Assembly: GCA_907163375.1 (NCBI GenBank)
Contig: CAJQUW010014290.1
Location: forward strand, 1-64,000
DNA: 64,000 nt
Origin: Prostheceraeus crozeri
Lineage: Eukaryota > Platyhelminthes > Polycladida > Euryleptidae
Direction of reading: 5' to 3'
Positions 21,609 to 33,525 of this stretch are shown one piece after another. A program made the translations under genes and the position numbers. Within the stretch, counting starts at the first letter, position 1, and the number at the start of each line of letters is the position of its first letter. The notes below the pieces were generated by a model that was given only the letters and a program-made list of their open reading frames with translations, was not told where the DNA came from and made no database searches.

Positions 21609-23340
21609 CAGTGTGTCCCAAAAGTAGTTAAAAAACTTTAATTGTTGATGGTAGCTCTCCTATCATACCGATTAGTCTGAAAGTTTCACTGTGGAAACTA
21701 CATATCATGCTGCTTTGTTAAATACTAAGTTCGTGTTCGCTCGGCTTCTCAAAGGTATGTTATAAGCAATCAATTGGATATGTTTCATTGCTGCGTCGTT
21801 CGATGACTAGGAATAAGGACAGTGGAAGATGCAGCCATTGCAATATGTTCACTTGCAGCATCAATCGATAACTTGGAACAAAGACTGGAAGAAATGAACC
21901 CTGTAAACTCAAGCAAATATTTGAATCATGAAATATATGTGAATTTGATTCAAAAAGTTCAACATTCAGAGATAGAGAATGTAACAAACTTTGAATGATT
22001 GATAGATTGTGGCCTGGGACGAAACAGAATGGACACAGATGCTCGCGTTGCACTTGTTAGATGATACTTTTTCTTCTAACAATAGTGCTTCTGCTGCAAT
22101 ACGAAAGTTTAACACCGAGCATGACAGTGTCCATCCGTGCACTACAGCAGCGTTATAAAATCTCACAAGAAAATTCGAAGAAACCGGGTCTGTATTGGAC
22201 AGCCCATCAGTCGAAGATGATAGACAGGCTGCCGTTGTAGAGGCTGTGGAGGAAATCGCAGCCAGTAGCGATTGGGGTGTCATGTGTAAGGATGGTGTCA
22301 GAATCGACAAGCATTCCCAAGTCTAGTGTTCATTGAGCTCTGCGAACGAAGCTTCAGTACCAAAAGTACTGAAAATCGATCCGCCATCAATGATCGATCC
22401 GCAAGCAGATGACTTCGAAAAACGAAGACAATTGGCTGAATGGTTCATTAATTTAATTTGGTTCATTAATCAGCTTGACAATATTGAGACCGGCTTTGGA
22501 CGGACGAAGCGTATTATCACCTTAATGGAACGGTCTACTCGAGAAATGCCTCTACGTATGGAGTCCTATCAATCCCCACTATCATGCAGAATTGCCAATT
22601 TAATCTCCCATAATGTGCGTTTTGATCGGATTCGTTTTGATTCGTCCATAATTCTTTGAATCCAGCACAATTGACGGAGATGGATACCCATGCATACTGG
22701 TCACTCACGTGATTCCTATTTTAAAGGCTCACAGAAGATGTTCGATGACCACTATCTAATTGGACGGTGCTCCGCCCCACATCAAGAGCAACGTAAAGAA
22801 GTTTCTAGAGACCACCTTCAGCACAGATCGCGTAATCAAAATCTTCTGGCCTCCGCGGTCTTCAGAATTGACACCATAGTCGACTTTTGGTATTGGGGAA
22901 GTTTAAAGCGTTTGGTGTATTCACAAGACAACCGCTGACAATAGCCAACATCAAAGCCAGTATTATTCTTGAAGCAGATGATGTACAGCAGGCACGTGAA
23001 TCAATTATCGATCGACTCCAGATGATTGAAGAACATCATGACGGATACATTGAGTGACTTTGAGTGTAAAAGATCATTCATTAACTCTGCCTTTGTGCAA
23101 AATTTAATGTTCTAAGTAAAAATGAATACTTTCATTTTTATCATTGATTAAAAAAACCTGATATTCATTATAATTCATAACATTCTATAATATACCTTTG
23201 AGAAGTCGAGCGAGCACAAACTTAGTATTTAGCAAAACCCCATGATGTATAGTATTTACAGTGAAACTTCCAGACTAATCGGCATGATAGGAGAGCTACC
23301 ATCAGCAATTAAAGTTTTTAACTACTTTTGGGACGCGCTG
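21609..23340 (+). mobile_element. mariner-like DNA transposon with long TIRs
   Basis: A 1732-bp element flanked by TA at 21607-21608 and 23341-23342. The inverted repeats run about 157 bp (21609-21765 and 23184-23340). The left begins CAGTGTGTCCCAAAAGTAGT and the right, read inward, CAGCGCGTCCCAAAAGTAGT. Identity between the arms is roughly 88 percent. The interior holds a decayed transposase. Confidence 0.88.
22060..23056 (+). pseudogene. Decayed mariner/IS630-type transposase
   Basis: Frames at 22060-22320 give an N-terminal helix-turn-helix pattern (AAIRKFNTEHDSVHP, then FEETGSVLDSPS). Around 22490 the text reads LWTDEAYYHLNG, the first catalytic Asp region. Near 22780-22990 it reads KSNVKKFLETTFSTDRVI, FWPPRSSELTP, a degraded WYWGSLK and TIANIKASI. 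These are landmarks of the mariner-like transposases that end 'PPRSPDLTPxDFxLWG'. Frame changes and stops are numerous, so the gene is dead. The 22333-22659 and 22690-22938 open frames are fragments of it. Confidence 0.7.
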
Positions 23341-23559
23341 TATTTGTAGCATAAAACTGACAGTGTTACATATAAACTTATTTCAGGGAATGCATTAAGG
23401 CTACTGGTTTTTATTCATATTGCATGCATATTAAATTCACTCGCTATCTGAAGCAAAGAACGATTAAACAATAGCAAAAGTCTCCGGAATTCATAGGCAT
23501 AGAATCGCTCACTCTTTCATAAAATTTAAAGATTTTTAGTAAGTAGGAAATGCGCTTAT

Positions 23560-24148
23560 CCTCACTCCGGTGTATGATTGAGCTTTGGTTGTTTCAATTT
23601 TATCATAATTACTTCTACAATGCTGATTTCGTATTCCTTTCGGTCGTTTCCTTTGTATTTGATGTGAAATTGATCTAGTAGTGTCCTGAATACAGTAGTC
23701 ACAGCTATCTTTGTGCTTTTTACTGTCATGTTTGTTTTTTCATGTTCATCAGTCCTCTGGTGAAGCCTTCGTTTTGTTTTGCCAACCCAGGCATGATAAT
23801 TAATATCCAACGCTAGACTTCAACAAAAGGTTCGATTTACTTCTTAAAGAAAAATATGATTTCACTTTAGTAGCATTAAAAACTACTTTATCATCAATAC
23901 CATATTTATTATAAACTTAAGCAAGACTACGCTTAAGTTGTTGCGAGGCTGTGCCAATATACGGCATCATAGTGTAAATTGTTTTATTGCTGTCCACGGT
24001 GTCATCTCCATGATTATTTTTTTGCGTTGCGGCATTTTTCTTCTTCACGATTGTATTTTCTATCATTGCTCTTGGATAACCGTTTTTTATGAAGATATTT
24101 ATCATTGTCATTACATCACTATGAACTGTATTCCAGCTATTGCATGAA
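23560..24148 (-). mobile_element. Penelope-like remnant (NGYP linker and endonuclease)
   Basis: Minus-strand fragment. Frame 23917-24111 reads INIFIKNGYPRAMIENTI and MMPYIGTASQQLKR, the linker after the reverse transcriptase. Frame 23562-23810 reads WVGKTKRRLHQRTDEHEK, a His-poor middle, then EYEISIVEVIMIK and a terminal PKLNHTPE. This is the GIY-YIG endonuclease in the same arrangement as the dimer at 14.4-18.0 kb, but diverged. It is 5'-truncated at a short GAAA-type simple repeat (24149-24166), and the catalytic-domain N-terminus is degraded. Confidence 0.75.
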
Positions 24149-24169
24149 AAAGAAAGAAAGAAAGGATTT

Positions 24170-24984
24170 ATTCACGGCATGATGCATGCATACATATGTA
24201 TTAGTGAGAAAATAACATGATGATCACAATTTCATTTGCATTGTGTCAATTGTCTGTCAGTGATATGAATCGATTAAGATGCTTTATCTTGCTAGAAATT
24301 GACGATTAAAATCATCAATCATCAAAAAACTTTTAAATAGAAGTCAAGTTTTTGATGTTTTCATGGACCAAATGTGACAAAGTTTGAATGTTTATCAGAA
24401 ATATATGTTTGAATATATACTTACTAAATATCACAAAAATATAGAGTCGTAGCATGTGTATTTTTCGAGCAAAATCAAAAAATGTCTATAGCCGAGGGAT
24501 GGGATCATAAGTTCGAAGAAACATGCTTAATCAGTTTCTTGACATCAAGTCTACTTTTCTGTCGTGCTGGTTTCAGTTATGTCTCTTTGGAATTCACCAG
24601 GTTTACATCACACAAATTTCTGTCGAACATTGTGAATTATTGGCCTTTATTAACAGCCTTTTTTTCTTGACCTTCTTTTGACCTTGTTTTTTTATTCAGC
24701 TACCGAGTTATGTGAACAAGAAACAGCCTGATGTGCCCAGGACGAGTAGTGGCCGTCGTATTTTCCTATTTCCAATGCGTCTGAGGCAACTTAGTCGGCG
24801 AACATCTACAGACCAACCACCTTCAAGAGAGAAACAGATAACTCCAATTTTAGAAAGGTTTCATGCTCGCAATTGCTAAAATCACTGAACAAGAAGTATT
24901 TAGCCATTGGGCGTTGCCAGAGGTTTGCAATGACATTGTCGTTATCTTTCGTTCTCAGAAAATCTTGGATAGCATCATGTCGTT
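24170..24984. other. No gene recognised
   Basis: AT-rich, short frames only, no terminal repeats seen. Confidence 0.35.
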
Positions 24985-25440
24985 GACTCAATAGCCTGGT
25001 CAATACCTGAATTCTAGTCTCTACACTACATTCTACATGTATCTCTGCACATAAATGGCAATTCGGCCACATAGAAGAAATACCTAATGTGCTTCTGACA
25101 ATAGACAAGGTTCACATAATCATTTTGCATTTCTTGTCAAGATATCATTTCCTGATGATGTTGGGTTGATTGTACAGAAAAGGTCTTGATAAAGATAATT
25201 TTAAATTTGATTATGAAAGATGCATTATTTGCCCTCAGCAATTTCAAATGAATGGTGTTTATATTCGGCCTCCTACTTGACACATCATTTGTGATTACTC
25301 CGTTCGGTATGATAGGCGTATATATTCATATTTCCTATTAGAGAGACAGGAATCGGTCTTGTGGAAAAAATCCGATTACAGTATGTAGAAAAGATTAGAG
25401 AATTTGATTGAAATTGGATAAAATATCGATGGTCAAAAAG
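24985..25440 (-). repeat. Left arm of a 456-bp inverted repeat pair
   Basis: Reverse complement of 31735-32204 at about 97 percent identity by eye. The right arm has an extra 16 bp or so near 32061-32077. Outer edges meet at ACTCAATAGCCTGG and inner edges at GGTCAAAAAG. No protein motif is recognised; matching short frames in the two arms follow from the repeat. Confidence 0.85.
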
Positions 25441-25691
25441 AAATACCTAATGTGCTTCTGAGAATATATAATTCTCAGAAATAATATTTGCTATTTGATA
25501 TAAGCAAATGAGGATGCCAAAATTATTGATAGGTTTGAATAATCATAGAAAGGGTCAAACTCAATATCACCTAATCTAATGAACCATCTTTAAATAATGT
25601 GTTTGGGTTAGATGACTCTTTTTGACTCTTCTCTAACTTAGACGTTCATTCTACAAATGAGCTTCCTCATGTGCGAGTACCCATATTATAA

Positions 25692-26553
25692 CCATCAGAG
25701 ACCTGAGGGGGGTCCAGTGGACCCCCGGAGCCGTATTTTTCTATTTTACTTTTTGTGCTAAGGATACATCAACCGCTCACACACATGTAAAATCATCATT
25801 TATGCCAGTGAATCTGCATGTGTTATTTCATTTCAAGTGAATAAGTAGAAGTATGGTAGATAGGCCAAGAGTGGACATCAGGTATCAGCGGGTGCAGAAA
25901 TTCACATAACAAATTTTCTACTATCAGATGAAAAATGAATCTGTGCATGTCCACGTTGGTGCATAATGAGTGAAATTCAATTGTTCAATGTTTTCATCAT
26001 GCTCGTGCATGTGCATTATGTTAGAAGATCGCAAAATGCGAATATTTTGTTTTCGCAAATGATCGTGCATGACTGGTTGGCCTACATGAACAACTCAGCA
26101 AAGACAATGTTCAAAATAAAAGTCATCATTATATTAACAGTTCAACACTAGAAACAGACAAGTTTTCACAGCAGCAATTGATGAGTTTTGAGATCTCCAC
26201 AGCTGTTTTGAGGGTCTTAAAATGCAGCATTAATGGCTCACTTTATGCCTATTTCTGATAGGTACGGATAAATTTGAAAAAATGGACAAATGTAAAGGTT
26301 ATGCTATATGGAATAGATAAATTTCATTAAAATCAACTATCTGAGGTTTTATGGCGACAGCAGGCATCGTAAAACCGACTGAGCAGGCTGAAAGACACTC
26401 AAAAGATTAGTTATGTCGACTTGCTACACACAGACATCATTGTCCTAATGATTTGACATCGATTTAAGCAGATAAACTAAGTTTTTGTAATAGGGGTCCA
26501 CTGGACTCCCCCTCAGGTCAAAGAGGGAGTGAAAAAGTTCAGGTCTCTGAGGG
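25692..26553 (+). mobile_element. piggyBac-like MITE, copy 1
   Basis: 862 bp with imperfect inverted ends. The left reads CCATCAGAGACCTGAGGGGG and the right, read inward, CCCTCAGAGACCTGAACTTT, with GGGGTCCACTGGACTCCCC further in. It is flanked by ATAA (25688-25691 and 26554-26557). It aligns over its length with the TTAA-flanked copy at 61584-62487 (about 85-90 percent). No transposase. The ATAA flank is a departure from the strict TTAA of piggyBac. Confidence 0.75.
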
Positions 26554-26559
26554 ATAAGA

Positions 26560-27700
26560 CATAAACTTCTTATGTTGATCTTATTGATCTCAAGACAAAT
26601 ATATTTAATCGTTTGAAAATATGCACCCGCAACACTTAACATTATTAGGGATCGACATTATGTGGCAAAAAGTAATTTGTTTCCTACATTTTCTATAAAT
26701 TTTCGATGCACTTTCGATGTAAATTTTACAGTGCATAGATGTAAATGTATTATGGGTGCAATTGAGACATTTCAATTACAAATAATTTTGTTTTTCCTTT
26801 ATAAAAACAGCTTCACTATGAATAAGACAACTGTTGCGTTTTGAACAAATTAGCCAAGACCAGCTGACTGAAAAAATATCCGATTACTTCCTTGCTTGAA
26901 AGATGCAATCATGCTCAATGTCATTGATAGGATTAACCCGTAATCAGGTCATCACAAAAGTCAAACACTTAACCACATTAAATTTGCATAACATCTTGTT
27001 CTATTTATCAATACACAGAAAGATGATGTCAATTACTCGCTGTTCAAAGCATAGGTTCACAAACTTTGTTTTATTTACTCCATCTCAGCAGTAACAATCA
27101 GTGTCTGATATATCCGACAGGTAGACTGACACCAAATAATTAAACAAGGATTTAAAACAGATCGGGATTTAAAAGCCAATGCCTTGATGAAGTGCTGTCA
27201 GGCCCTGGTCTGTCTAAAAAAAACAGCAACCATTCTGCTGATATTAGTAATTACGCACCTGATAACGATTGTGTGCGAGTCAAGTGTAGACAGAATGAAG
27301 GAGAGCTGTCAAGTCATCGAAATAAGTATTTTTTTGTACATCTTTTTGCCCATCTTCTAATTTTATTCACCTGAAGTAAGACGACACAGAATTCAATAAA
27401 TTGCATTACAGCTGCTTAAGAAACGATTTTACAAGACCGTAAGAAACGAGTCATCCCGATATATTTTCATATTTTTCTCGAATATTTGGTATCAGGTTAA
27501 CGAAATATTTTTAATAAATTAATATTAACGATTATAATGATGATAGTCAGATATTTCAACAAAATGAAAATCAAACTTTGAATACGGAATCGTTTCGAGG
27601 TAGTCGTCAGATATTGAATTGAGTATGTGTATGTACACACACATTTCATAAAGTTTTATGGCTCCTAATTCTCTGATAATGCTTTTTCAACGCTGCTTTT
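26560..27700. other. No gene recognised
   Basis: Short frames, AT-rich, no terminal repeats recognised. Confidence 0.35.
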
Positions 27701-27724
27701 TGAAATTTTTTTCAACAAGGCAAT

Positions 27725-28270
27725 CTACACAATTTGCTATGCGCCGGAATAGAACTTGAGTAATCATTTACTATTGCTTGGCATTCAATATGACAGTAGG
27801 CTAGAATGGAATGAACATGTTATTGAAGTTTGTAAGCGTGCACCTTTTATGCTCCGACAACTTCCCTCTTGTCCTTCTAAAGCACATCCCATAATAATGT
27901 ATAACTATTATGTATTAAGTATTCCCGAGTATTGTTGCGCATTATTTGTTGGAATGAACACAAGAGACTAGAGATGTGTTGGAAAGACTATCTCGTAAGG
28001 CACATCAAATCATCTGTGGTAATCATTGCAAATACTCTGACTTTCCTGTTCTGAAATACAGACGAGAACAACACGCTATGAAAGTGTTCAAACAGATGAT
28101 TGATTCAGACAATATTCTCCATCAATTGATTCCGCGGAAACCCTTGCCTGTTGCGGTCAATACGAGGTTCCCATACAGCATTCTGCACGTCGTTCTCAAT
28201 CATTTATCCCTTTTTGTACAGCACTCTTCAAAAGTATCTTTCATGGCTGACTTACTTCTTTTTTGACAAC
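27725..28270 (+). pseudogene. CR1/L2-like LINE, 3' end
   Basis: Frame 27756-27971 reads LLLLGIQYDSRLEWNEHVIE, then PEYCCALFVGMNT. Frame 27976-28266 reads MLERLSRKAHQIICG, FPVLKYRREQHAMKVFKQM and, in a neighbouring frame, RRSQSFIPFCTALFKS before a stop. This succession ('LGv..Ds.L.W..Hv', 'Y....leY', 'LE..qrkA.rii.g', 'L..RRe..a..lF', 'sFiP....LfN') is the C-terminal tail of non-LTR reverse transcriptases of the CR1/L2 type. A stop at 27969 and one later frame change break it. It is 5'-truncated, as usual for LINEs. Confidence 0.7.
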
Positions 28271-28361
28271 TAACTTTTTGACAAATGTGACTGCAAAATA
28301 CATTGTAATGTAGGATATTCGATTGAAAGAAAATATAGACGCTTATGATATAAGCGTACTA

Positions 28362-28781
28362 CACTGTAAGCCGTAGAGCGACAATTATCCCACAAAATTA
28401 CTGACAAAATCAACCGACGATTGTCACCTCCAATATCCTGCGATATCCGACGAATTTGTAGGTTCTCCATCGACATCGAAATAGATGCTTTGTATGCAAA
28501 TCAATTAAACAAAAACTGTTGAATATTGATTGATTTTTTCGATTAATGATTGCTTGACTTTTGGGGAATCTATATTATTGTGTGGCAAAACCATGATTTA
28601 ATTGACATAATTTAATTAATTACCTACATTTTTGATAAAATTTCAGCTATAATTCATTGCTATTCATTATGTCGATTTTTTTAGATATTGCAGGTGTTCA
28701 GTGGCAATCATCCTACAATGACCGACAAAATCGATTTTGTAGGATAAATGTCTGTCAATTGTCAATCAACAGCTTACAGTG
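28362..28781. mobile_element. 420-bp MITE with CACTGTAAGC ends
   Basis: The terminal inverted repeat begins CACTGTAAGC on both sides, and weaker pairing continues inward for about 100 bp. TA on each side (28360-28361 and 28782-28783) would fit a mariner-type target, but the superfamily is unclear. No coding sequence. Confidence 0.65.
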
Positions 28782-29346
28782 TACATATACTATTCAGACA
28801 AATCTGCAAGAATGACCAACAATAAAGAAAAAAGATCGACGCAGAGCATTGACTTCAGGTAAAAGGAAACGATGTGACCTCATATTTTCCTCAGAAAGAC
28901 ATGCGTCAAAGAATATTTCAGAACGCCTAAGTAAGCTGCATTCATAGGCCTATTGTATATATTGTGGATTTTTCTTATCATCTCAATTTTTTGAGGATCT
29001 GCAAATCGTCATTCTTCCTTATAATCTTGTATTTCCCTTTATTCCTTTTTTAGAACTGTAAAATGCCTTTTCACAGTTACATTGATATGGCTGGCTACTT
29101 TGGGAACAAACTTTTTCACGTTTATAAGTGTATGCCAGGGTTGGAACCGGCCGGCCGGTGAAATGATCAGCCAGCCTGCCGGCTGACCGGTTAATCTAGA
29201 TTAATCTAATTAGACCCATGTCGACAGTCTAGAATATGTTGCTTAGTCAATCATTATAACATCAGGAGAATGTAAATACAACATCATTTGATGGCATCTA
29301 CGCACATGCTTTGTGATATAAATATTGCGAATTCTTCTTTAAGCAG

Positions 29347-29577
29347 TTGAAAAATGCTTACCGGCAACTTATACATGTAATTCAAACACTACTTCATCTC
29401 AATAAAGTTTCCAGAATCATGTATTTAAGCCGGCATGAATTTTTAAGGCATTGTGTTTTATTCAACCTATCTGTTCTAGAATTATTCCACATCTCGAATA
29501 ATTTCACCAAATGGGATATAACATGTAGAGCTCAGAGATACAATGAGTTATGGATTTCAATTTTCAATGCAACCTAG
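29347..29577 (+). pseudogene. Repeat-borne open frame, conserved between two copies
   Basis: 76 codons, with NKVSRIMYLSRHEFLRHCVL, LSVLELFHISNNFTKWDI and a C-terminal NAT. The counterpart on the minus strand at 56664-56918 has NKVSRIFYSSLHEFCKHCVF, LSIVKLLQFLTDFTMWDT and NAT. Both end in FNAT before a stop. I recognise no domain. It is either a decayed coding region of the repeat or a frame kept open by chance. Confidence 0.4.
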
Positions 29578-29657
29578 TGTCTACTACCCGAACATTTGAC
29601 AGTGGATCGTAGATAATTGTTTGATAATCTGACCGCATTATTTGATTGACATTATGC

Positions 29658-30339
29658 CAGGGATGCGGAGTCGGAGTCCTATCAAATGATAGGATCGATG
29701 ATGATCCGAAACATAATACAAACAAATTATTTATTCTCGTGCATAGCTGTCACTGTCTTGATGTCAACTTTCTTCATCAAACAAAAGTACAGTCGAGACA
29801 GCAGTGCATGCAAAGCTTGTAATAGTTGAGGGAATGAACCGTGATAGTGAAAAAAGGATTGTCGTTCCACTAGGTGATTTAGTAGAGAAGACAAGCCATC
29901 CTCCCAGCCTCGATCACACATACGCGCCAAAGGTCACATCAGAGACAAAAATGAAATACTAGTTTGCTTGAGAACATTACCTCTGACCCTCACGTTAATC
30001 GTGTGTGATGGCTCCTCCGAAGCGCATATTAAAATCGAAGGTACTCATATTTTTTGAAGAAGGGATGGGATTTTCCTGCCTGGTAGAGAGTGGAGAAAAA
30101 CCAATCACACATCAACAAGATGGGAGGAGCCGAGTCGCATGCATCCAACTGAAAGCGACATTTGATCAACTTTCATCGAAAATGATTTATAATTGATACA
30201 GCAATGATCACTAAATATAGGTTCAGGTAAGCCTATAGTGATCTATGACGTAGGCAACCAGTTAATTTTTCAAAAGGGCTTTATATACTTGACACCCGGA
30301 GTCGGAGTCCTATCAAAATGATAGGACTCCGCATCCTTG
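29658..30339. mobile_element. hAT-type MITE nested in copy A
   Basis: 682 bp. The left end is CAGGGATGCGGAGTCGGAGT; the right end, read inward, is CAAGGATGCGGAGTCCTATC. A subterminal palindrome TCCTATCA..TGATAGGA lies at each end. The flanking 8 bp are CATTATGC and CATTCTAC (6 of 8). CAGGG-type ends with an 8-bp duplication fit hAT. The internal minus frame 29727-29930 has no recognisable motif. Confidence 0.65.
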
Positions 30340-31089
30340 CATTCTACAGGTACAGCAACACTCTCTCTCGATCCTGGGATTGAAACTGCAATGGAGAGAG
30401 GTCTAAATTGACGTCGCAAATTACTAGAATTCCCTCACAAGTGAAGAAATAAATCTCACTTAAGTGAATCACTTTAAATCAAGTTTCGCCGCATACAAAA
30501 CATCTTCGTAACATCACAGTCAATAATCAAATTGTTAATCTCAGAACTTTAATCGCTAGAAAAGGTTTTATTATATTGGAACTAGAATCTGTCGACCGCT
30601 TAAAGCTTACGTGTGGGGGCGGGAGATAGATATACGCACATAAAATTATTGCATCAATGTTATTATTACCGTTTGGGTCATTATTGATTATCTGTTTTCA
30701 ATTTGCTTGTGTTTACTTTGATTTACTTTGAACATGTAGCTAAAAATCATAAATTATAAAGTATGCCTGCAACTCATTATATCAGTAAATAAGTCACTGC
30801 GCGTGTTACTGCTTATCGCAATCAAATAATTGCATTGAATGATATTGTATTGCAATGGGTAACTCTCGCTTATCGAGAGTGCCAGATGGCCTACCATTCG
30901 TGCATTTCTTGTCTGCTAATTGGAATTTAAATAATGTCTAGTTTTATAAGTTGACCAAATAATGTCTGAGGATCAAGGCCCCAACCGGTATAGAGACACC
31001 AGCCAACGTCCCATCCCCGGCCACCGACCGACCGGTTTTGAATACGCCGGCCCGTCGACCTGGCCACAGCCGGTTCCAACCCATCCTAC

Positions 31090-31734
31090 TTAATCTGTAT
31101 TCCTTGCAAAAATCAATCTTATCAATTTTATCTCTTTTGTACTCATAAGTAACTTTCCGGTACATTCAGCCACATTTTCATCAAAATTAGCAATCATGAG
31201 GTGTTTTATATCAGAAACTCAGTGAAATTTCAAAATTGTCAAAAATCTGTTAAGATCGGTGATTTGAAATTTTGCAGATCAAAAATGAATGCAAACATTT
31301 GAAATCTCACACACAAAATGTGTTGGGCAGTGATTTTCATGTGATTTGGAGCGTAACTTTAGAAGCTAAGGACGGTGGATAGTTCCCTTGGGATATCAAC
31401 TGACTTCGGAAACCAGAATGGATACGGTTCAGAGACATCCGGTACATTAAATGATTGGCTTACGAATTGTTCACATGAAACCATTTCATAGATCGCATGA
31501 GCGCTGGTTTCATAAATTTTCTGCGTTACATGTTCATCATTCAGTTTAGACGTCAAATCACGTTTGCAACCCGCATTTCGAACTTTCTTCTTAGGTGGCA
31601 TTGAGATTGCACAATTTCATTAACTTGGCATTCAATTGTTGCTTATTACTAAATTTAGTAACAAATTTGTTGATCCATCCGTCAACCATAAAAGAGGCAC
31701 AGACATCAGCAGTCTGTTGACGTGCGTCATGTAA
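31090..31734. other. No gene recognised
   Basis: Contains a minus-strand 80-codon frame (31359-31601) starting MPPKKKVRNAGCKRD, with no domain I can name. No repeats. Confidence 0.35.
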
Positions 31735-32204
31735 CTTTTTGACCATCGATATTTTATCCAATTTCAATCAAATTCTCTAATCTTTTCTACATACTGTAAT
31801 CGGATTTTTTCCACAAGACCGATTCCTGTCTCTGTAATAGGAAATATGAATATATACGCCTATCACACCGAACGGAGTAATCACAAATGATGTGTCAAGT
31901 AGGAGGCCAAATATAAACTTCATTCATTTGAAATTGCTGATGGCAAATAAAGCATCTTTCATAATCAAATTTAAAATTATCCTTATCAAGACCTTTTCTG
32001 TACAATCAACCCAACATCATCAGGAAATGATATCTTGACAAGAAATGCAAAATGATTATGTAAATAACTTAATAAGTGAACCTTGTCTATTGTCAGAAGC
32101 ACATTAGGTATTTCTTCTATGTGGCCGAATTGCCATTTATGTGCAGAGATACATGTAGAATGTAGTGTAGAGACTAGAATTCAGGTATTGACCAGGCTAT
32201 TGAG
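31735..32204 (+). repeat. Right arm of the 456-bp inverted repeat pair
   Basis: Partner of 24985-25440. The arms enclose about 6.3 kb that holds several younger transposons, so the two copies were probably separate insertions of one repeat family or an old inversion. Confidence 0.85.
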
Positions 32205-32950
32205 TGAGCAAGTTAGAATAGGGCAGCGGATTGTAAGGGTAAGGTCCCATGACGAGCTTTTAAGCTGCTCTGTGGCCGCGCAGTGAAAATGTTTGTAGGT
32301 TTTTCAATCGGAGCGGCTACATTAGTAGCTCTACCTGGGCTGTGGCAGCTTGTCACAGCTAGCTTCGAGCTTTGGTAATCTCAATTATCACAGCTCAAAG
32401 CTAGAGATATAGGATGATCCATTTTTAGAACTAACGTAGTAAACCAACAATGCTGACGAGTGGCGAGTGATAATCAAGCTGTACGGTTCATTATGTGGCC
32501 GTGTAACTGTCACAGCTCAAAGCTTGACAAAGCTAAGCGTCGCTGCTATCTTTAAAGCGCGGCTCGTCATGTGTGCAATTTATGAGCAGGACCTGCTTGA
32601 AGCGCTTCAATATCGGATGCAGCATTAGGTGATTGCAGAAAGCAATCCTCTCTTCACGTGCTTGCAATGCAGTCATAGAAATCCGTCTTTTCGCTTTGTT
32701 TAAGTTATTGGAACTAGATTGGATAGCAATTGTTTGTTGATGGCAATTTTTCAGCTGCTCAGTCAAGCAGTGACTGAAGTCAATGTCGCTAGATCTTACG
32801 AAGAATCGTTAAAACCGGTTGTAGTTGCAAAGCATCCTGCCGTAAAGCGGCAGATTGAAAGTTATTTTATCAAATGGTGAAATTATGATAACCGTGAATT
32901 GAATGAACTAAGTGAAGTGATAAGTTGCCGGTAATTCCCATCGTCAACTA
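32205..32950. other. Unassigned, with a short direct repeat
   Basis: TCACAGCTCAAAGCT occurs at about 32388-32402 and 32512-32526, with related 'TCACAGCT' words between. No gene is recognised. Frame 32533-32766 (minus) has no known motif. Confidence 0.4.
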
Positions 32951-33525
32951 AGGCAGATGTCACACAGGAAAAGGCGTCTTCCATCTTCTATTTTCCATGC
33001 CACTCGCCTCTTTGCACATTCTTCATAAGGCATCTTCCATAAGGCGTGATGAGACGATTTTCATCTGCCGTCTTCCGCCTGTCATTGTCCATCTTCCACC
33101 TAACGCAGTGACACTAGGGAAATCCATTTCCGAAAAAGTCATCGCTATTTTTTACTATTAACCGTTGCTATGACTGCTGTTTTGATCCTCTTCCGACATG
33201 GTGAACAAAGAGCTGTTTTCTGATACATTGCTTCTCTTTGCAAATCACAGTTTCCCAGATCTTCCCTCAGACGTTGTTCTATTTGTAGAAGTCTCGCGGC
33301 CGATGGAAAATGTCTGATGGAAATGAATTTCATCAGCCGCGGATCAGCCTCATGTCCGATGGACGACGCCTTCTGACTTTTCCTATGTGACAACGTGATG
33401 GACGATGGAAGATGACTTATGACTGATGACTTTCTCTGTGTGATAGGTTGTATTCTTTTCTACATGCAATTAAAGGGAAATCCCAAATAGAAGATGGAAG
33501 ACGCCTTCCCTTTGTGACAGCGGCC
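32951..33525. mobile_element. PIF/Harbinger-like MITE
   Basis: 575 bp with inverted ends of about 42 bp. Both inner parts share GGCGTCTTCCATCTTCTATT. The outer parts are AGGCAGATGTCACACAGG on the left and GGCCGCTGTCACAAAGGG read inward on the right. CTA on both sides (32948-32950 and 33526-33528) would be a 3-bp duplication, as in PIF/Harbinger. Sub-repeats of 'CTTCCATC/GATGGAAG' inside make it strongly fold-back. No transposase; superfamily inferred. Confidence 0.7.

Larger units (their letters stand above)
29136..31086 (+). mobile_element. Composite repeat, copy A
   Basis: The left end is CAGGGTTGGAACCGGCCGG and the right end is an inverted, imperfect counterpart finishing at GCCGGTTCCAACCC. 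Both ends are GC-rich (CCGG words) in AT-rich DNA. A reverse-oriented relative occupies 55490-57103. Shared blocks include a frame at 29347-29577 and, near 30420-30480, a LINE-like 'NSLTSEE.NLT' reading. It is interrupted by an hAT MITE (29658-30339). CAGGG ends suggest hAT, but no clear 8-bp duplication is seen. Confidence 0.55.

Noticed and set aside
24806-25108. 100-codon minus-strand frame shared with 32083-32286
   Set aside because: The match is explained by the inverted DNA repeat. The frames diverge as soon as the repeat ends and contain no domain.
32403-32432. Solo Tc1-like terminus (GGATGATCCATTTTTAG)
   Set aside because: Resembles the inner terminus of the 11.3-kb Tc1 element over only about 17 bp, without CAGT tip, TA or partner end.
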